Part shown: positions 8,819 to 18,300 of the stretch, one piece after another
Position numbering within the stretch: position 1 is the first letter of the stretch
How the letters are laid out: each line of letters opens with the position of its first letter
Assembly: GCA_910576975.1 (NCBI GenBank)
Contig: CAJTJY010000016.1
Coordinates: forward strand, 23,300 to 87,299
Origin: an uncultured Lachnospiraceae bacterium
GTDB lineage: Bacteria; Bacillota; Clostridia; Lachnospirales; Lachnospiraceae
Direction of reading: 5' to 3'
DNA length: 64,000 bases
Translations under genes and position numbers: made by a program
Notes under the pieces: generated by a model
What the model was told of the DNA's origin: nothing
Databases searched by the model: none
Seen by the model: only the letters and a program-made list of their open reading frames with translations

Positions 8819-10123
8819 TTAAAAAATTTGTTCCATCATGTCTATTATCTCTTCAAAACTAAATTTGTCATGTGTTTCCTGTAATAAAAATCTGTTTACT
8901 TCATCAATTTTGTCAATTGCATAATCAATATTTTTGTTGGAACCACTCTTATAAGCCCCAATATTAATCAAATCCTCTGCTTCCCTGTACGTAGCAAGAA
9001 CATTCTTCAAATTTCCTGCCGCTTCTTTGTGCTCCTTTCTCGCAATCGAACTCATGACACGGGAAATGCTTTGCAGCACGTCTATCGCTGGGTAATGATT
9101 TTTATGGGCAAGCTTTCTATCCAGCATGATATGCCCATCGAGGATACTCCTCGCCGTATCTGTAATCGGCTCATTAAAATCGTCCCCATCCACCAAGACC
9201 GTATATAGCCCGGTAATAGAGCCCTTGTCCGAATTTCCTGCCCGCTCTAAGAGTTTTGGCATTTCCGAATATACGCTTGGCGGATACCCCCGGGTAACCG
9301 GAGGCTCTCCGGATGCAAGCCCGATTTCCCGCTGTGCCATGGAAAAACGAGTCAGGGAATCCATCATAAGCAGCACGTCTTTGCCCTGATCCCGGAAATA
9401 TTCAGCAATTGCCGTAGCTGTCTTGGCAGCATTTCTCCGAAGCAATGCCGGTCGGTCGGAAGTGGCCACGATTACTACGGAACGCCGCATCCCCTCCTCC
9501 CCCATGTCTCGTTCGATAAATTCTCTTACTTCTCTGCCACGCTCGCCAATCAAAGCAATAACATTGATATCTGCACGGGTATTTCTGGCAAACATTCCAA
9601 GCAGGGTACTTTTTCCCACTCCAGAACCCGCAAAAATTCCGATTCTCTGTCCCTTTCCCACTGTGATCAAGCCATCTACCGCTTTTACTCCCAAGGGCAA
9701 TACCTCATCAATAATCACTCTCGCCATAGGATCTGGAGGCGCCGCGTCTACCGGATATTCTTCCCTCAGCGCCAATGCTTCTATATCTGTAGGGCGTCCC
9801 ATGCCATCCAGGGTATGTCCTAGCATCTCATCTCCCACGAAAACAGACAAAGGATGTCCCGTATTCTCTACGATACATCCCACGCCAAGCCCCTCCACAC
9901 TCTCATAAGGCATCAGAAGCAGCCTTTTATCTCTGAACCCTACTACTTCTGCCATGATGGAGACATCCTTGTTTTTATCAATAATAATACGGCACAAGTC
10001 ATTCAGTTTGGCGTTTGGCCCTACAGACTCAATGGTAAGTCCTACGATTTTTACTACTTTTCCCAGATGCCTGTAATAAGTTGCATCCACAAGCTGATCA
10101 TACTTATCTAAATTATATGTCAC
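8819..10123 (-). CDS. fliI: FliI, flagellar export ATPase
   Basis: 434 residues, the usual length. Walker A is GIFAGSGVGKSTLLGM and the Walker B region is DVLLMMDSLTRFSMAQREIG. A long F1-beta-like core and the C-terminal segment follow. It powers type III export of flagellar subunits at the cytoplasmic face. The start is GTG with GAGGAAAG upstream. It lies 10 bp after fliH, its regulator. Confidence 0.97.
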   Translation of the reverse strand: MTYNLDKYDQLVDATYYRHLGKVVKIVGLTIESVGPNAKLNDLCRIIIDKNKDVSIMAEVVGFRDKRLLLMPYESVEGLGVGCIVENTGHPLSVFVGDEMLGHTLDGMGRPTDIEALALREEYPVDAAPPDPMARVIIDEVLPLGVKAVDGLITVGKGQRIGIFAGSGVGKSTLLGMFARNTRADINVIALIGERGREVREFIERDMGEEGMRRSVVIVATSDRPALLRRNAAKTATAIAEYFRDQGKDVLLMMDSLTRFSMAQREIGLASGEPPVTRGYPPSVYSEMPKLLERAGNSDKGSITGLYTVLVDGDDFNEPITDTARSILDGHIMLDRKLAHKNHYPAIDVLQSISRVMSSIARKEHKEAAGNLKNVLATYREAEDLINIGAYKSGSNKNIDYAIDKIDEVNRFLLQETHDKFSFEEIIDMMEQIF

Positions 10124-10133
10124 ATTACTTTCC

Positions 10134-10964
10134 TCACAAACTTAATGACTTTAATGATTTTATCATATTTTCAAGTTGTATGTCTATTCCGCAGTCAAAC
10201 ACGCCGGAATCTGTTTCAATCATGCACTGCCGTTCCTGCAACGCCGCATCTGCCATAATTTCCACATGCACTGCGGCGCCAACCTGCTCTATGATCTCAT
10301 TCTTATGCTCTTCCACAAACTGATAATCTTTCAGACTAACCCGAACCTGAAAGTCTTTGGTTCCTTCCGCATTCAAAATCACCTTTTGAATCAGATAAAG
10401 GAGTATTTGTTTTTTATCATCAAACTGTATGTGAAACACTTTTTCAAAAATATTGGCAACAATATCTACCAAATATGGCTCTAATTCCTGAATCTTCTGA
10501 TAATAGTCTTCTTCCAGCCTGCGCTGTTCTGCCTCAAGCTGCCTGCTCAACTCTTCCAGCCTGATTTCAGCTTTTGCATTTCCTTCCTGCTGCCCAGTTA
10601 TAAAGCCTTCATTTCTTGCCTGTTCCCGAATAACTTCCGCCTGATCTTTCGCATCAGCCAAAATGGCGTCCGCCTCTTCCCTGGCATTAGAAATGACATG
10701 TTCTGCCTCTTCCTGTGCCTGCTTTTTAATTTCCTCCGGAGAAATCTCTGGCTCCTTGGGAACTACGTCCACCACTTCCAGCTGCAGTCCAGCTACAAAG
10801 CCATCCACTGCTCCCTGTTGGTCAGGTCCCCGCATCTGCATCAATTTTTCCAGTTCCAGCTCATGCATTCGTTCTGCAACTTTCGTATTGGAATTGATCA
10901 CTCTAGCGCCCTGTCCGTTGGAAATATATCTCTGCTTATACAAATTAGACAACGATCTCGTCAC
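10134..10964 (-). CDS. fliH: FliH, flagellar assembly protein
   Basis: 276 residues. The N-terminal third has SLSNLYKQRYISNGQGARVI. A long charged coiled coil with alternating Ala/Glu (about 75-165) follows, then a C-terminal FliH/V-ATPase-E-like domain (DIVANIFEKVFHI and AAVHVEIMADAAL). It binds and restrains FliI. The start is GTG, overlapping the end of fliG by 20 bp, with AGAGG 5 bp upstream, so translation is likely coupled to fliG. Confidence 0.9.
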   Translation of the reverse strand: MTRSLSNLYKQRYISNGQGARVINSNTKVAERMHELELEKLMQMRGPDQQGAVDGFVAGLQLEVVDVVPKEPEISPEEIKKQAQEEAEHVISNAREEADAILADAKDQAEVIREQARNEGFITGQQEGNAKAEIRLEELSRQLEAEQRRLEEDYYQKIQELEPYLVDIVANIFEKVFHIQFDDKKQILLYLIQKVILNAEGTKDFQVRVSLKDYQFVEEHKNEIIEQVGAAVHVEIMADAALQERQCMIETDSGVFDCGIDIQLENMIKSLKSLSL

Positions 10965-11955
10965 CTCCGCCTCTGGAGATTACAATTTCTGCTGAATCCT
11001 CCAGCTTTCGAATAATACCGACAATCTTCTGCTGAGCTTCTTCCACGTCTTTCATACGGACTGGTCCCATATACTCCATGTCTTCCTTAATCATAGACGC
11101 AAGACGTTTTGACATATTCTTAAAGATGACATTCTGAACATCTTCATTAGCTGCTTTAAGCGCCACGCCCAGATCGTTGTTGTCTACATCACGAAGAACA
11201 CGCTGTATCGCACGATCATCCAAAAGAAGGATATCTTCAAATACGAACATCTTCTTACGGATTTCATCTGCCAATTCAGGTTCTTCAATTTCAAGAGATT
11301 CCATAATATGCTTCTCTGTTGCACGATCTACCGTATTCAAAATATTTACAACAGCATCTACGCCGCCGACAATGGTATAATCTTGATTTACCAAGGAGGA
11401 AAGCTTGCGTTCCAACACCCGTTCCACTTCCTTTATTACATCCGGAGAAGTCCGATCCATTAATGCGATACGCTTTGCAACGTCCGCCTGTTTCTCTGGC
11501 ACCAAAGAGCCGATAATTACCGATGCCTGACCCGCTGACAAATAAGAAAGAATCATAGCAATTGTCTGCGGATGTTCGTCCTGTATGAAATTCAGCAATT
11601 GCGAAGGATCTGTCTTTCGCACAAACTCGAAAGGACGTACCTGTAGAGAGGCTGTGAGCTTTGAAATAACGCCCTGCGCCTTCTCTTCGCCAAGAGCTTT
11701 CTCCAAAAGCTCCTTGGCATAACCAATACCTCCCTCTGCAATGTACTGCTGCGCCAGGCAGATCTGATAAAACTCATTCAGCACATCTTCCTTGGTTTGG
11801 GGAGAAATGCTTCTGGTATTGGCAATTTCCAATGTAAGTTCTTCAATCTCTTCTTCTTTTAAATGCTTGAATATTGAAGCTGATTTCTCCGGCCCTAATG
11901 CTATCAGCAAAATTGCCGCTTTTTGAATGCCATTATATTCTTCTGAACTCGCCAT
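10945..11955 (-). CDS. fliG: FliG, flagellar motor switch protein
   Basis: 336 residues, normal for FliG. It begins MASSEEYNGIQKAAILLIAL. The middle domain (EHPQTIAMILSYLSAGQAS) and the C-terminal torque domain with its charged helix (FVFEDILLLDDRAIQRVLRD) are present. FliG links the C ring to the FliF ring and contacts MotA. The start is set at 11955, one base after the fliF stop (TGATATG); a start at 11973 inside fliF is less likely. Confidence 0.95.
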   Translation of the reverse strand: MASSEEYNGIQKAAILLIALGPEKSASIFKHLKEEEIEELTLEIANTRSISPQTKEDVLNEFYQICLAQQYIAEGGIGYAKELLEKALGEEKAQGVISKLTASLQVRPFEFVRKTDPSQLLNFIQDEHPQTIAMILSYLSAGQASVIIGSLVPEKQADVAKRIALMDRTSPDVIKEVERVLERKLSSLVNQDYTIVGGVDAVVNILNTVDRATEKHIMESLEIEEPELADEIRKKMFVFEDILLLDDRAIQRVLRDVDNNDLGVALKAANEDVQNVIFKNMSKRLASMIKEDMEYMGPVRMKDVEEAQQKIVGIIRKLEDSAEIVISRGGGDEIVV

Positions 11956-11956
11956 A

Positions 11957-13561
11957 TCACTCCCACTCCTCATTCAACCAGTTTCTAAGCAGCGACGCCA
12001 CTGCCTCGGGATTTTCATCTACAAATTTTTCAATTAAAATACGTGTCTCGGATTTCTCACTAAAACCGATGTCTTCCAGGCTATCTTGTGCTTCTTTGGT
12101 AGATGCCAGCAAAGATTCCACTGAAAGTTCTGGTTCCGCCTCCACAACTTGCTCTTTTCTGGTACTGCGGAATACCACATATCCCAGCATCAGCATTATG
12201 ATCACCGCTATTATAATCGGCAGATAGTCAAAGAAATCTCTGTCACCACTATCCGCATATTCAAAAAACGGTACTTCATATGCCACAATCACAATATTTT
12301 CTTCTGCAAATCCTGTGGCTTTGGACACCATTTGTACAAAGTCCGGATCTACATCCAGTTTGACTTTTTCACGATTTGCAGCGACAAACTCATCAAACGT
12401 CATATCATCCAGCTCGCCGCTGGCACGAAGCGCGCTTTCACTGTAATTCCGATATTGATTTGCCACTACCGTAATCGAGGAATTGTCATAATTGACATCG
12501 CCTACGCCGCCACGAGTAGTGGTAACCTTGCTGCTCGTATTATACTGCCTGTCAATATCAGAAGTCGTATGACTGTTTATAACTCCATCCTGCAAGAAAT
12601 ATCCTGTATCTTCTCCATTGGCATCGGTTCCTGGAACGCCTCCGTCGCCTCCGGTACTCTCCTCTTCAAAGATACGCTCGCTGGACGTAGGTCCATGCTC
12701 TGCGCCGTCTTCCGTATAATATTGATTATCTACTTCTTCTTTCTCATCAAAACTAACATCAAGATTCAATCCCACAGATGCGCTGTCATATACGCCAGTT
12801 CCAAGAATCACGTCTTTTACCTGGTTCTTTACCATGTTCTCCGCTTTGGTTTTATAGGAAAGCTGGCTGCTTGCCGCTCCTACGGAAGTAGCCGTGTCTC
12901 CACCTGCAAACAACATGTTGCCCGAAGAATCCATAATAGAGATATCGTCTGTGTTATCATTCCCCACTGCTGTGGCAATCCACCTTGCCAGACCGCCCGC
13001 TGTCTCCTCGTCCATGTCTTCAGTCAGTGTAAGGCGTACGGCTGCATATGTATTCTCTTCAAGCGCCAATACCGTTCCATCGTCAACAGGCATGCTCAGT
13101 TTTACGGAAGCGCTCTTGATATTGTCCATCCCCTCCAAATGATCAGCCAATTCTTCCTGAAGATAAAGCTGATACTTCTTCCCCTTATCTGACTCCGTGT
13201 TGCTAAATCCTCCTTCAAAAACGTTGCTAATATCATACCCGGAAGCCGGAATCCCATTCTCGCCTAATAAAATAGCCGCATTCGCCTCATCTTCCACTTT
13301 AACAGAAAAATTCAGCCCGTCGCTGGAGACTTCATAGTCAATATTCTGCCCGACCAGCAATTCTTTTACCTGCGCTGCTTCCTTCGTATTCTCACAGTTT
13401 CTAATCGGCACCAGCGTAGGCGTCGTCATAATCCTGACAACAATCACCAAAGCCACAATGACCGCCAGCGTTATGCTGGCAATCAGCGTCTTTTGTTTTA
13501 CTGAAAATTTATTCCACCATTCCAAAACCTGTTTGGGAATATTTCTTATTCGTTCCTGCAT
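11957..13561 (-). CDS. fliF: FliF, flagellar MS-ring protein
   Basis: 534 residues with two membrane helices, about 24-45 and about 440-460. The periplasmic-type ring domains lie between them (QVKELLVGQNIDYEVSSDG and the YscJ-like region LQEELADHLEGMDNIKSASV). The C-terminal tail (DENPEAVASLLRNWLNEEWE) is the FliG-binding helix. It forms the membrane ring on which the flagellum is built. GGAGAG precedes the ATG. Confidence 0.96.
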   Translation of the reverse strand: MQERIRNIPKQVLEWWNKFSVKQKTLIASITLAVIVALVIVVRIMTTPTLVPIRNCENTKEAAQVKELLVGQNIDYEVSSDGLNFSVKVEDEANAAILLGENGIPASGYDISNVFEGGFSNTESDKGKKYQLYLQEELADHLEGMDNIKSASVKLSMPVDDGTVLALEENTYAAVRLTLTEDMDEETAGGLARWIATAVGNDNTDDISIMDSSGNMLFAGGDTATSVGAASSQLSYKTKAENMVKNQVKDVILGTGVYDSASVGLNLDVSFDEKEEVDNQYYTEDGAEHGPTSSERIFEEESTGGDGGVPGTDANGEDTGYFLQDGVINSHTTSDIDRQYNTSSKVTTTRGGVGDVNYDNSSITVVANQYRNYSESALRASGELDDMTFDEFVAANREKVKLDVDPDFVQMVSKATGFAEENIVIVAYEVPFFEYADSGDRDFFDYLPIIIAVIIMLMLGYVVFRSTRKEQVVEAEPELSVESLLASTKEAQDSLEDIGFSEKSETRILIEKFVDENPEAVASLLRNWLNEEWE

Positions 13562-13595
13562 GTGACTCTCCTACCCATCTTCCTAACCGCAGTCA

Positions 13596-13907
13596 TCAGA
13601 TCTGCATATTCATAATTTCTTTATAAGCTTCCAACATCCTGTCCCTGACTGCAACTGTGTAATTCAAAGCAATCGTCGCCTTTGTCTGAATCGCATTCAA
13701 ATCATGGGTATTGGTAGCATATCCAAGAGCAAATTGCATCGTTGCCTCTTCTGCCTGATTTTGCAAGTCGCTGGTCTCGTTTATCATATCCATCGCCGAC
13801 TGCAGAATACTCCCGAATCCCTTGTCCTCTTTTGTAACCTTTGCGCCTGCTTCAGCTGCATTTCTGACATAGTCAGCCGCCACATTCTGCAATGCTGAGA
13901 TATCCAT
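13596..13907 (-). CDS. fliE: FliE, hook-basal body complex protein
   Basis: 103 residues. The C-terminal motif ATIALNYTVAVRDRMLEAYK followed by EIMNMQI is the FliE signature. FliE joins the MS ring to the rod. AGGAGG lies 8 bp before the ATG. It sits between flgC and fliF in the classic flgBC-fliEFG order. Confidence 0.93.
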   Translation of the reverse strand: MDISALQNVAADYVRNAAEAGAKVTKEDKGFGSILQSAMDMINETSDLQNQAEEATMQFALGYATNTHDLNAIQTKATIALNYTVAVRDRMLEAYKEIMNMQI

Positions 13908-13927
13908 TTACATAGCCTCCTGTCCCT

Positions 13928-14368
13928 TTATTTTCCAAGCTCCAGCCCTTTTAAAGCAATAGCCTTGCTAGTCTCAAAGGCCGTAATGTTTGCTTCATAG
14001 GAACGGCTGGCATCAATCATATTCGTCATCTCTGTAATAATATTCACGTTAGGATAAGACACATAACCATTCTCATCCGCATCCGGGTGGGAAGGATCAT
14101 ATTTCATAATATAATCATTCGTAGTGTCTTCCGATACTCTGCTTACCTTTACCCCATTGCCAAGATAAGCCTCTCTGGTATTGCTCAACACCCGGCTAAA
14201 AGGCGTCACCTGCTTCTCCCTGAAAGTAACAATCTTTCTGGTATAAGGCGTTCCGTCTTCCGTTCGGGTAGTAGTTGCATTGGCAACATTTTCAGAAATC
14301 ACATCCATGCGGAACCGCTGTGCCGTCATCCCGGATGTGCTAATATTAAATGACTGAAACAATGACAT
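13928..14368 (-). CDS. flgC: FlgC, flagellar basal-body rod protein
   Basis: 146 residues. The N-terminal rod motif is SFNISTSGMTAQRFRMDVIS followed by ENVANATTT, and the C-terminal motif is NMIDASRSYEANITAFETSK. A proximal rod component exported through the flagellar type III system. GGAGG precedes the ATG. It lies 69 bp downstream of flgB. Confidence 0.96.
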   Translation of the reverse strand: MSLFQSFNISTSGMTAQRFRMDVISENVANATTTRTEDGTPYTRKIVTFREKQVTPFSRVLSNTREAYLGNGVKVSRVSEDTTNDYIMKYDPSHPDADENGYVSYPNVNIITEMTNMIDASRSYEANITAFETSKAIALKGLELGK

Positions 14369-14437
14369 ACCTTTTCCTCCAAACTTTTGCCTCTTTCGGC
14401 ATTATTTTCTATTGCCCCCTGTCGAACGACCTGGACT

Positions 14438-14827
14438 TTACTTTATTACGCTTTTTATCCTGTTAAACTCCTGCGTCATACTGTCAATCAACCCATTATA
14501 CTTAATCCGGTTAGAAGCAAGCTCTGCATATTCCTGCTCCGGATCCACATTATTTTCATCCAGACGGTAAGAATACCCCGCTGAATCCGTATAGGTAGAA
14601 ACATTCAAGTGATTCATATGCAGATTACTCACTTTCTCATCCAGCGACACATATTTTGACCTCCCCAGCTCTCGACGGAGCACGCCCTCAAAATCCACAT
14701 CCTGCCTCTTATAGCCTGGCGTATCTCCATTCGTAATATTATTGACAATCGCAGTATCCCGCAGCCATGCTGCATCCGCCGCTTTATTCCATACATCAAT
14801 ATGATCATAGATACCACTGCTTAACAT
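14438..14827 (-). CDS. flgB: FlgB, flagellar basal-body rod protein
   Basis: 129 residues, the usual size. It contains the rod motif TAIVNNITNGDTPGYKRQDV. First gene of the flagellar operon, downstream of codY as in Bacillus subtilis. AAGGAG lies 7 bp before the ATG. Confidence 0.95.
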   Translation of the reverse strand: MLSSGIYDHIDVWNKAADAAWLRDTAIVNNITNGDTPGYKRQDVDFEGVLRRELGRSKYVSLDEKVSNLHMNHLNVSTYTDSAGYSYRLDENNVDPEQEYAELASNRIKYNGLIDSMTQEFNRIKSVIK

Positions 14828-14890
14828 ACCATTACTCCTTCCATCTTACGTATTTTTCCCGGAGGCATATACGAACTCATCTCACTATAG

Positions 14891-14917
14891 ATTATCGCAA
14901 AAGTCCTCATATTGCAA
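14891..14917 (-). promoter_or_regulatory. Probable sigma-A promoter of the flagellar operon
   Basis: On the minus strand, TTGCAA (14912-14917) and GATAAT (14891-14896) are separated by 15 bp, about 60 bp before flgB. The spacer is slightly short. No clear sigma-D (TAAA / GCCGATAA) promoter was seen. Confidence 0.45.
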
Positions 14918-15187
14918 GCTTTTTCTTTTATTTTTTTATGTACGTTTACGTTATATTGCGCTATTTTGTCGGAATAAATACTAATAACTGGTAATTGATG
15001 CCTTTTCGTATAAGAATGCTCCATGCAAGACCCTGCCTTGATGCAAATTGTTTTTTAATTATATGGACATTCCCAACACAGTATGACAAGAAAAATAACC
15101 TCCGTCCCCTTGCCACATCCCTCTCAGAAGTTAGACAGGAAGACGGCATGGACAAACTCATCACCAAAAATCACTGCTTAAAAAGCG

Positions 15188-15227
15188 CAAAAAAAGGAAT
15201 CTGTAGTCTCCCGCAAATTCCCTTTTT
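15188..15227 (-). terminator. Probable intrinsic terminator of codY
   Basis: On the minus strand, a hairpin made by AAAAAGGGAAT and ATTCC (with a bulge) is followed by seven T residues, about 20 bp after the codY stop. It would separate codY from the flagellar operon. Confidence 0.5.
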
Positions 15228-15245
15228 CTCCACCGCTAAATCCGT

Positions 15246-16034
15246 TTAGCTGTTTTTCATATTCTCCCTTTTGACTTTTTCTAGTTCTTCAAAAACCACG
15301 TCATTTAATACTTTAATGTACGTTCCCTTCATGCCTGAAGAGCGTGACTCAATCACCCCTGCGCTCTCAAATTTCCTAAGCGCATTGACAATTACGCTTC
15401 TGGTAATCCCTACACGGTCCGCAATCTTGCTTGCTACCAAAATGCCTTCTCTGCCTTCCATTTCATCAAAGATATGGGTAATTGCTTCCAGCTCTGAAAA
15501 TGACAGCGTGCTAATCGCAGATTTCACAATATGGACTTTCCGGCTTTCTTCTGCATTCTCTTCATTCACCGAACGCATCATCTCAAGCCCTACTACCGTG
15601 GTTCCATATTCGCTTAAGATAATATCGTCAATATCATATGGCGTTTCGAGACGATATACAAACAATGTGCCAAGCCTCTCTCCTGCAATATCTATAGGAG
15701 TGATAATCGCCTGGTACTTTCGTACGTCCTCAGAGATAAATCCCAAGGTTTCAAGATTCACATTCTCCTTAGTAGACAAAATTCCCAAAAGCCGTTCATT
15801 CAGCAAAGGTTCTATAAATCCGCCGACTTCGTCTGAAATCAACTCATTAATCTCTTCTGTTCCCCCGCATCTGCTGGTTCCCAATACCTTTCCTTTTTTG
15901 CTAATAACCAGGATATTGGAGTCTAAAATCTCAGTCAAGACCTTACATATGTCATTAAAGACTACTTTTGAGGAATTATTATTATGCAGCAATTTGTTAA
16001 TTTTTCTTGTCTTGTCTAACAATTGAACACTCAT
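15246..16034 (-). CDS. codY: CodY, GTP-sensing global transcriptional repressor
   Basis: 262 residues, full length. The N-terminal GAF-like domain for branched-chain amino acids covers about 1-155. The C-terminal winged helix includes ASKIADRVGITRSVIVNALR, which is close to the invariant recognition helix of CodY. It represses amino-acid uptake, biosynthesis and often motility genes when GTP and branched-chain amino acids are high. AGGAGG precedes the ATG. Placement directly upstream of flgB is conserved with Bacillus. Confidence 0.97.
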   Translation of the reverse strand: MSVQLLDKTRKINKLLHNNNSSKVVFNDICKVLTEILDSNILVISKKGKVLGTSRCGGTEEINELISDEVGGFIEPLLNERLLGILSTKENVNLETLGFISEDVRKYQAIITPIDIAGERLGTLFVYRLETPYDIDDIILSEYGTTVVGLEMMRSVNEENAEESRKVHIVKSAISTLSFSELEAITHIFDEMEGREGILVASKIADRVGITRSVIVNALRKFESAGVIESRSSGMKGTYIKVLNDVVFEELEKVKRENMKNS

Positions 16035-16157
16035 AACATACCTCCTGATTAAAATTTACACCTCTTCTAAACTTTTCTAAATTTTATCACATTTTATGTC
16101 AAAGTTCAACAACTTTCTATTCCATTTATATTTTTGATTCAAAAATTTTATTTTTAT

Positions 16158-18230
16158 TTACAATTTCTGCCTTTCTTTTACAAATCCACACTGCGGATCT
16201 GCGCATACCAGCTTATTCCCTTTCTCAACCATGTAACCGCCACACGAAGGGCACGCTTCCCTGGAAGGCTTTTGCCAAGACATGAATTCACAATCGGGAT
16301 TCGCCTCACATCCATAATATTTTCTGCCTTTCTTAGTCTTTTTCATGACAATTTCTTTGCCGCATTTCGGACATTCCACGCCAATTTTCTCCAAGTAAGG
16401 CTTTGTATTACGGCAATCCGGAAATCCAGGACACGCAAGAAACCTGCCATGCGGGCCATACTTCACCACCATGTTTCTGCCGCACTGATCACAGACCACA
16501 TCTGTAACCTCGTCTTCTATCTTGACTTTTTCCAATTCCGTCTCTGCCAGTTGCACTGCGTCTTCCAGATCTGGATAAAAATTGCTGACCACTGCCTTCC
16601 AGCCAACAGCTCCCTCTGCTACCTTATCCAGCAAAGATTCCATATTGGCCGTAAACTGCTGATCTACGATAGCCGGAAATGCTTCTGTCATAATGTCATT
16701 GACAACCTCCCCTAGCTCCGTTACATACAAATTCTTGTTTTCTTTTGTGATATATCTTCTTCCTAACAGCGTTGTGATGGTAGGCGCATATGTGCTCGGC
16801 CGCCCTATCCCCAATTCTTCCAGCGCCTTAACCAGAGACGCTTCTGTAAAATGCGCTGGAGGCTGGGTGAAATGCTGTTTCTCTTCCAGTTGCTTTAAAT
16901 TTAATTTCGTATCTGTGTCAATGGCTTTCAGCAGCAAGTTGTTCTCTCCTTTTTCATCGTCGTCGCTGCTATACACTGATAAAAACCCTTCAAATGCGAT
17001 CTTAGAGGCAGACACGTGGAACCGGTATCTTCCTGCCTTAATGTTGATAGAAATCGTCTCATATTCGGCATTGCTCATACGGCTTGCCGTAAAACGGTTC
17101 CAGATGAACTGATATAAACGAAACTGGTCCCGGCTCAAAGATTCCTTAATTGCCGCCGGAGTCCTTGTAATGTCCGAAGGACGAATTGCTTCATGAGCAT
17201 CTTGTATTTTGCCGCCGCTCTTTTTATTCTGTTCCTCTCTTGCGACATACTTTTCTCCATAGGAAGACTTAATGTATTCCCTTGCAGAAGCGTCTGCCTC
17301 CTCGGAAACACGCACGGAGTCGGTTCTCAGATAGGTAATTATTCCAACTGTTCCCTGACCCTTAACGTCAACCCCTTCATAAAGCTGCTGAGCCAGGCGC
17401 ATGGTCTTTTGGGTAGAAAAATTCAAACGTTTTGCCGCTTCCTGCTGTAAAGTACTGGTAGTAAAAGGAAACGGCGCTTTCTTTACCCTGTTGCCCCGTT
17501 TGACATCCAGCACCTCATACGTCTCTTGTTCCAGGTTTTTCAAGATCGTGTCTAATTCTTCTCTGGAACCAATATCCACCTTGCCGTTTTCATCTCCATA
17601 GAATTTTGCGACTAGCCGCTTCTTTTCTCCTGGTACTGCAAGCTGCGCATCCAAGGTCCAATATTCCTGCGGAATAAAGGCGTTAATTTCGTCCTCACGG
17701 TCGCAGATGATCCGAAGCGCTACAGACTGCACACGTCCGGCGCTGAGTCCCCGCTTGACTTTCGCCCACAAAAGAGGGCTGATGCGGTATCCCACCATGC
17801 GGTCCAGCATTCGCCTGGCCTGCTGGGCGTCCACCAGATTCATATCAATCTCTCTTGCCTGCTTTAAAGAAGTTTTTACTGCGTTTTTGGTAATTTCATT
17901 AAAACTGATCCGGTATACTTTCTTGTCTTCCAGTTTCAGCGCTTTAGACAAATGCCAAGAAATAGCCTCCCCTTCACGGTCCGGGTCCGTGGCAAGATAA
18001 ACCTTATCTGCTTTCTTAACTGCTTTTCTGAGATTCGCAAGAATATCCCCTTTGCCCCGTATAGTTATATATTTTGGCTCGTAGTCATGCTCCACGTCTA
18101 TGCCAAGCTGACTCTTTGGAAGATCTCTGACATGCCCGTTGGACGCCTCCACGTCATAATTTTTCCCCAAAAATTTTTTGATCGTCTTCACCTTTGCTGG
18201 TGACTCCACAATTACTAGATACTTCGCCAT
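16158..18230 (-). CDS. topA: DNA topoisomerase I (TopA)
   Basis: 690 residues. The TOPRIM domain begins YLVIVESPAKVKTIKKFLG and carries the acidic triad in TDPDREGEAI (about 81-90). The active-site tyrosine is Tyr300 in GIITYLRTDS. Three C4 zinc ribbons lie at the C terminus (CDQCG, CPKCG, CPSCG). It relaxes negative supercoils. Gene order topA-codY-flgB matches the conserved Firmicutes cluster, though trmFO, xerC and clpQY found there in Bacillus are absent here. GGAG precedes the ATG. Confidence 0.98.
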   Translation of the reverse strand: MAKYLVIVESPAKVKTIKKFLGKNYDVEASNGHVRDLPKSQLGIDVEHDYEPKYITIRGKGDILANLRKAVKKADKVYLATDPDREGEAISWHLSKALKLEDKKVYRISFNEITKNAVKTSLKQAREIDMNLVDAQQARRMLDRMVGYRISPLLWAKVKRGLSAGRVQSVALRIICDREDEINAFIPQEYWTLDAQLAVPGEKKRLVAKFYGDENGKVDIGSREELDTILKNLEQETYEVLDVKRGNRVKKAPFPFTTSTLQQEAAKRLNFSTQKTMRLAQQLYEGVDVKGQGTVGIITYLRTDSVRVSEEADASAREYIKSSYGEKYVAREEQNKKSGGKIQDAHEAIRPSDITRTPAAIKESLSRDQFRLYQFIWNRFTASRMSNAEYETISINIKAGRYRFHVSASKIAFEGFLSVYSSDDDEKGENNLLLKAIDTDTKLNLKQLEEKQHFTQPPAHFTEASLVKALEELGIGRPSTYAPTITTLLGRRYITKENKNLYVTELGEVVNDIMTEAFPAIVDQQFTANMESLLDKVAEGAVGWKAVVSNFYPDLEDAVQLAETELEKVKIEDEVTDVVCDQCGRNMVVKYGPHGRFLACPGFPDCRNTKPYLEKIGVECPKCGKEIVMKKTKKGRKYYGCEANPDCEFMSWQKPSREACPSCGGYMVEKGNKLVCADPQCGFVKERQKL

Positions 18231-18300
18231 GCGTCTGCTCCTTCTATTTTCCCATCAATAGTTCACAGAATCTGTCTGCCTGCCATCCATGGGATAATTC

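Larger units (their letters stand above)
14828..15245. other. Intergenic region between codY and the flagellar operon
   Basis: 418 bp with no convincing gene. It holds the probable promoter of flgB (14891-14917) and the probable codY terminator (15188-15227). No inverted repeats flanking the promoter were found, so there is no sign of an invertible flagellar switch here. Confidence 0.6.

Noticed and set aside
12149..13192. Long plus-strand open frame of 347 codons
   Set aside because: It lies fully opposite fliF, has no recognisable protein features and no ribosome binding site; a shadow of the real gene.
14828..15245. Possible invertible flagellar switch before flgB, as in Clostridioides difficile
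   Set aside because: No pair of inverted repeats of about 20 bp was found around the promoter.
16035..16157. CodY autoregulatory box upstream of codY
   Set aside because: The best match, ACTTTTCTAAATTTT, agrees at only 11 of 15 positions in AT-rich sequence, too weak to list.
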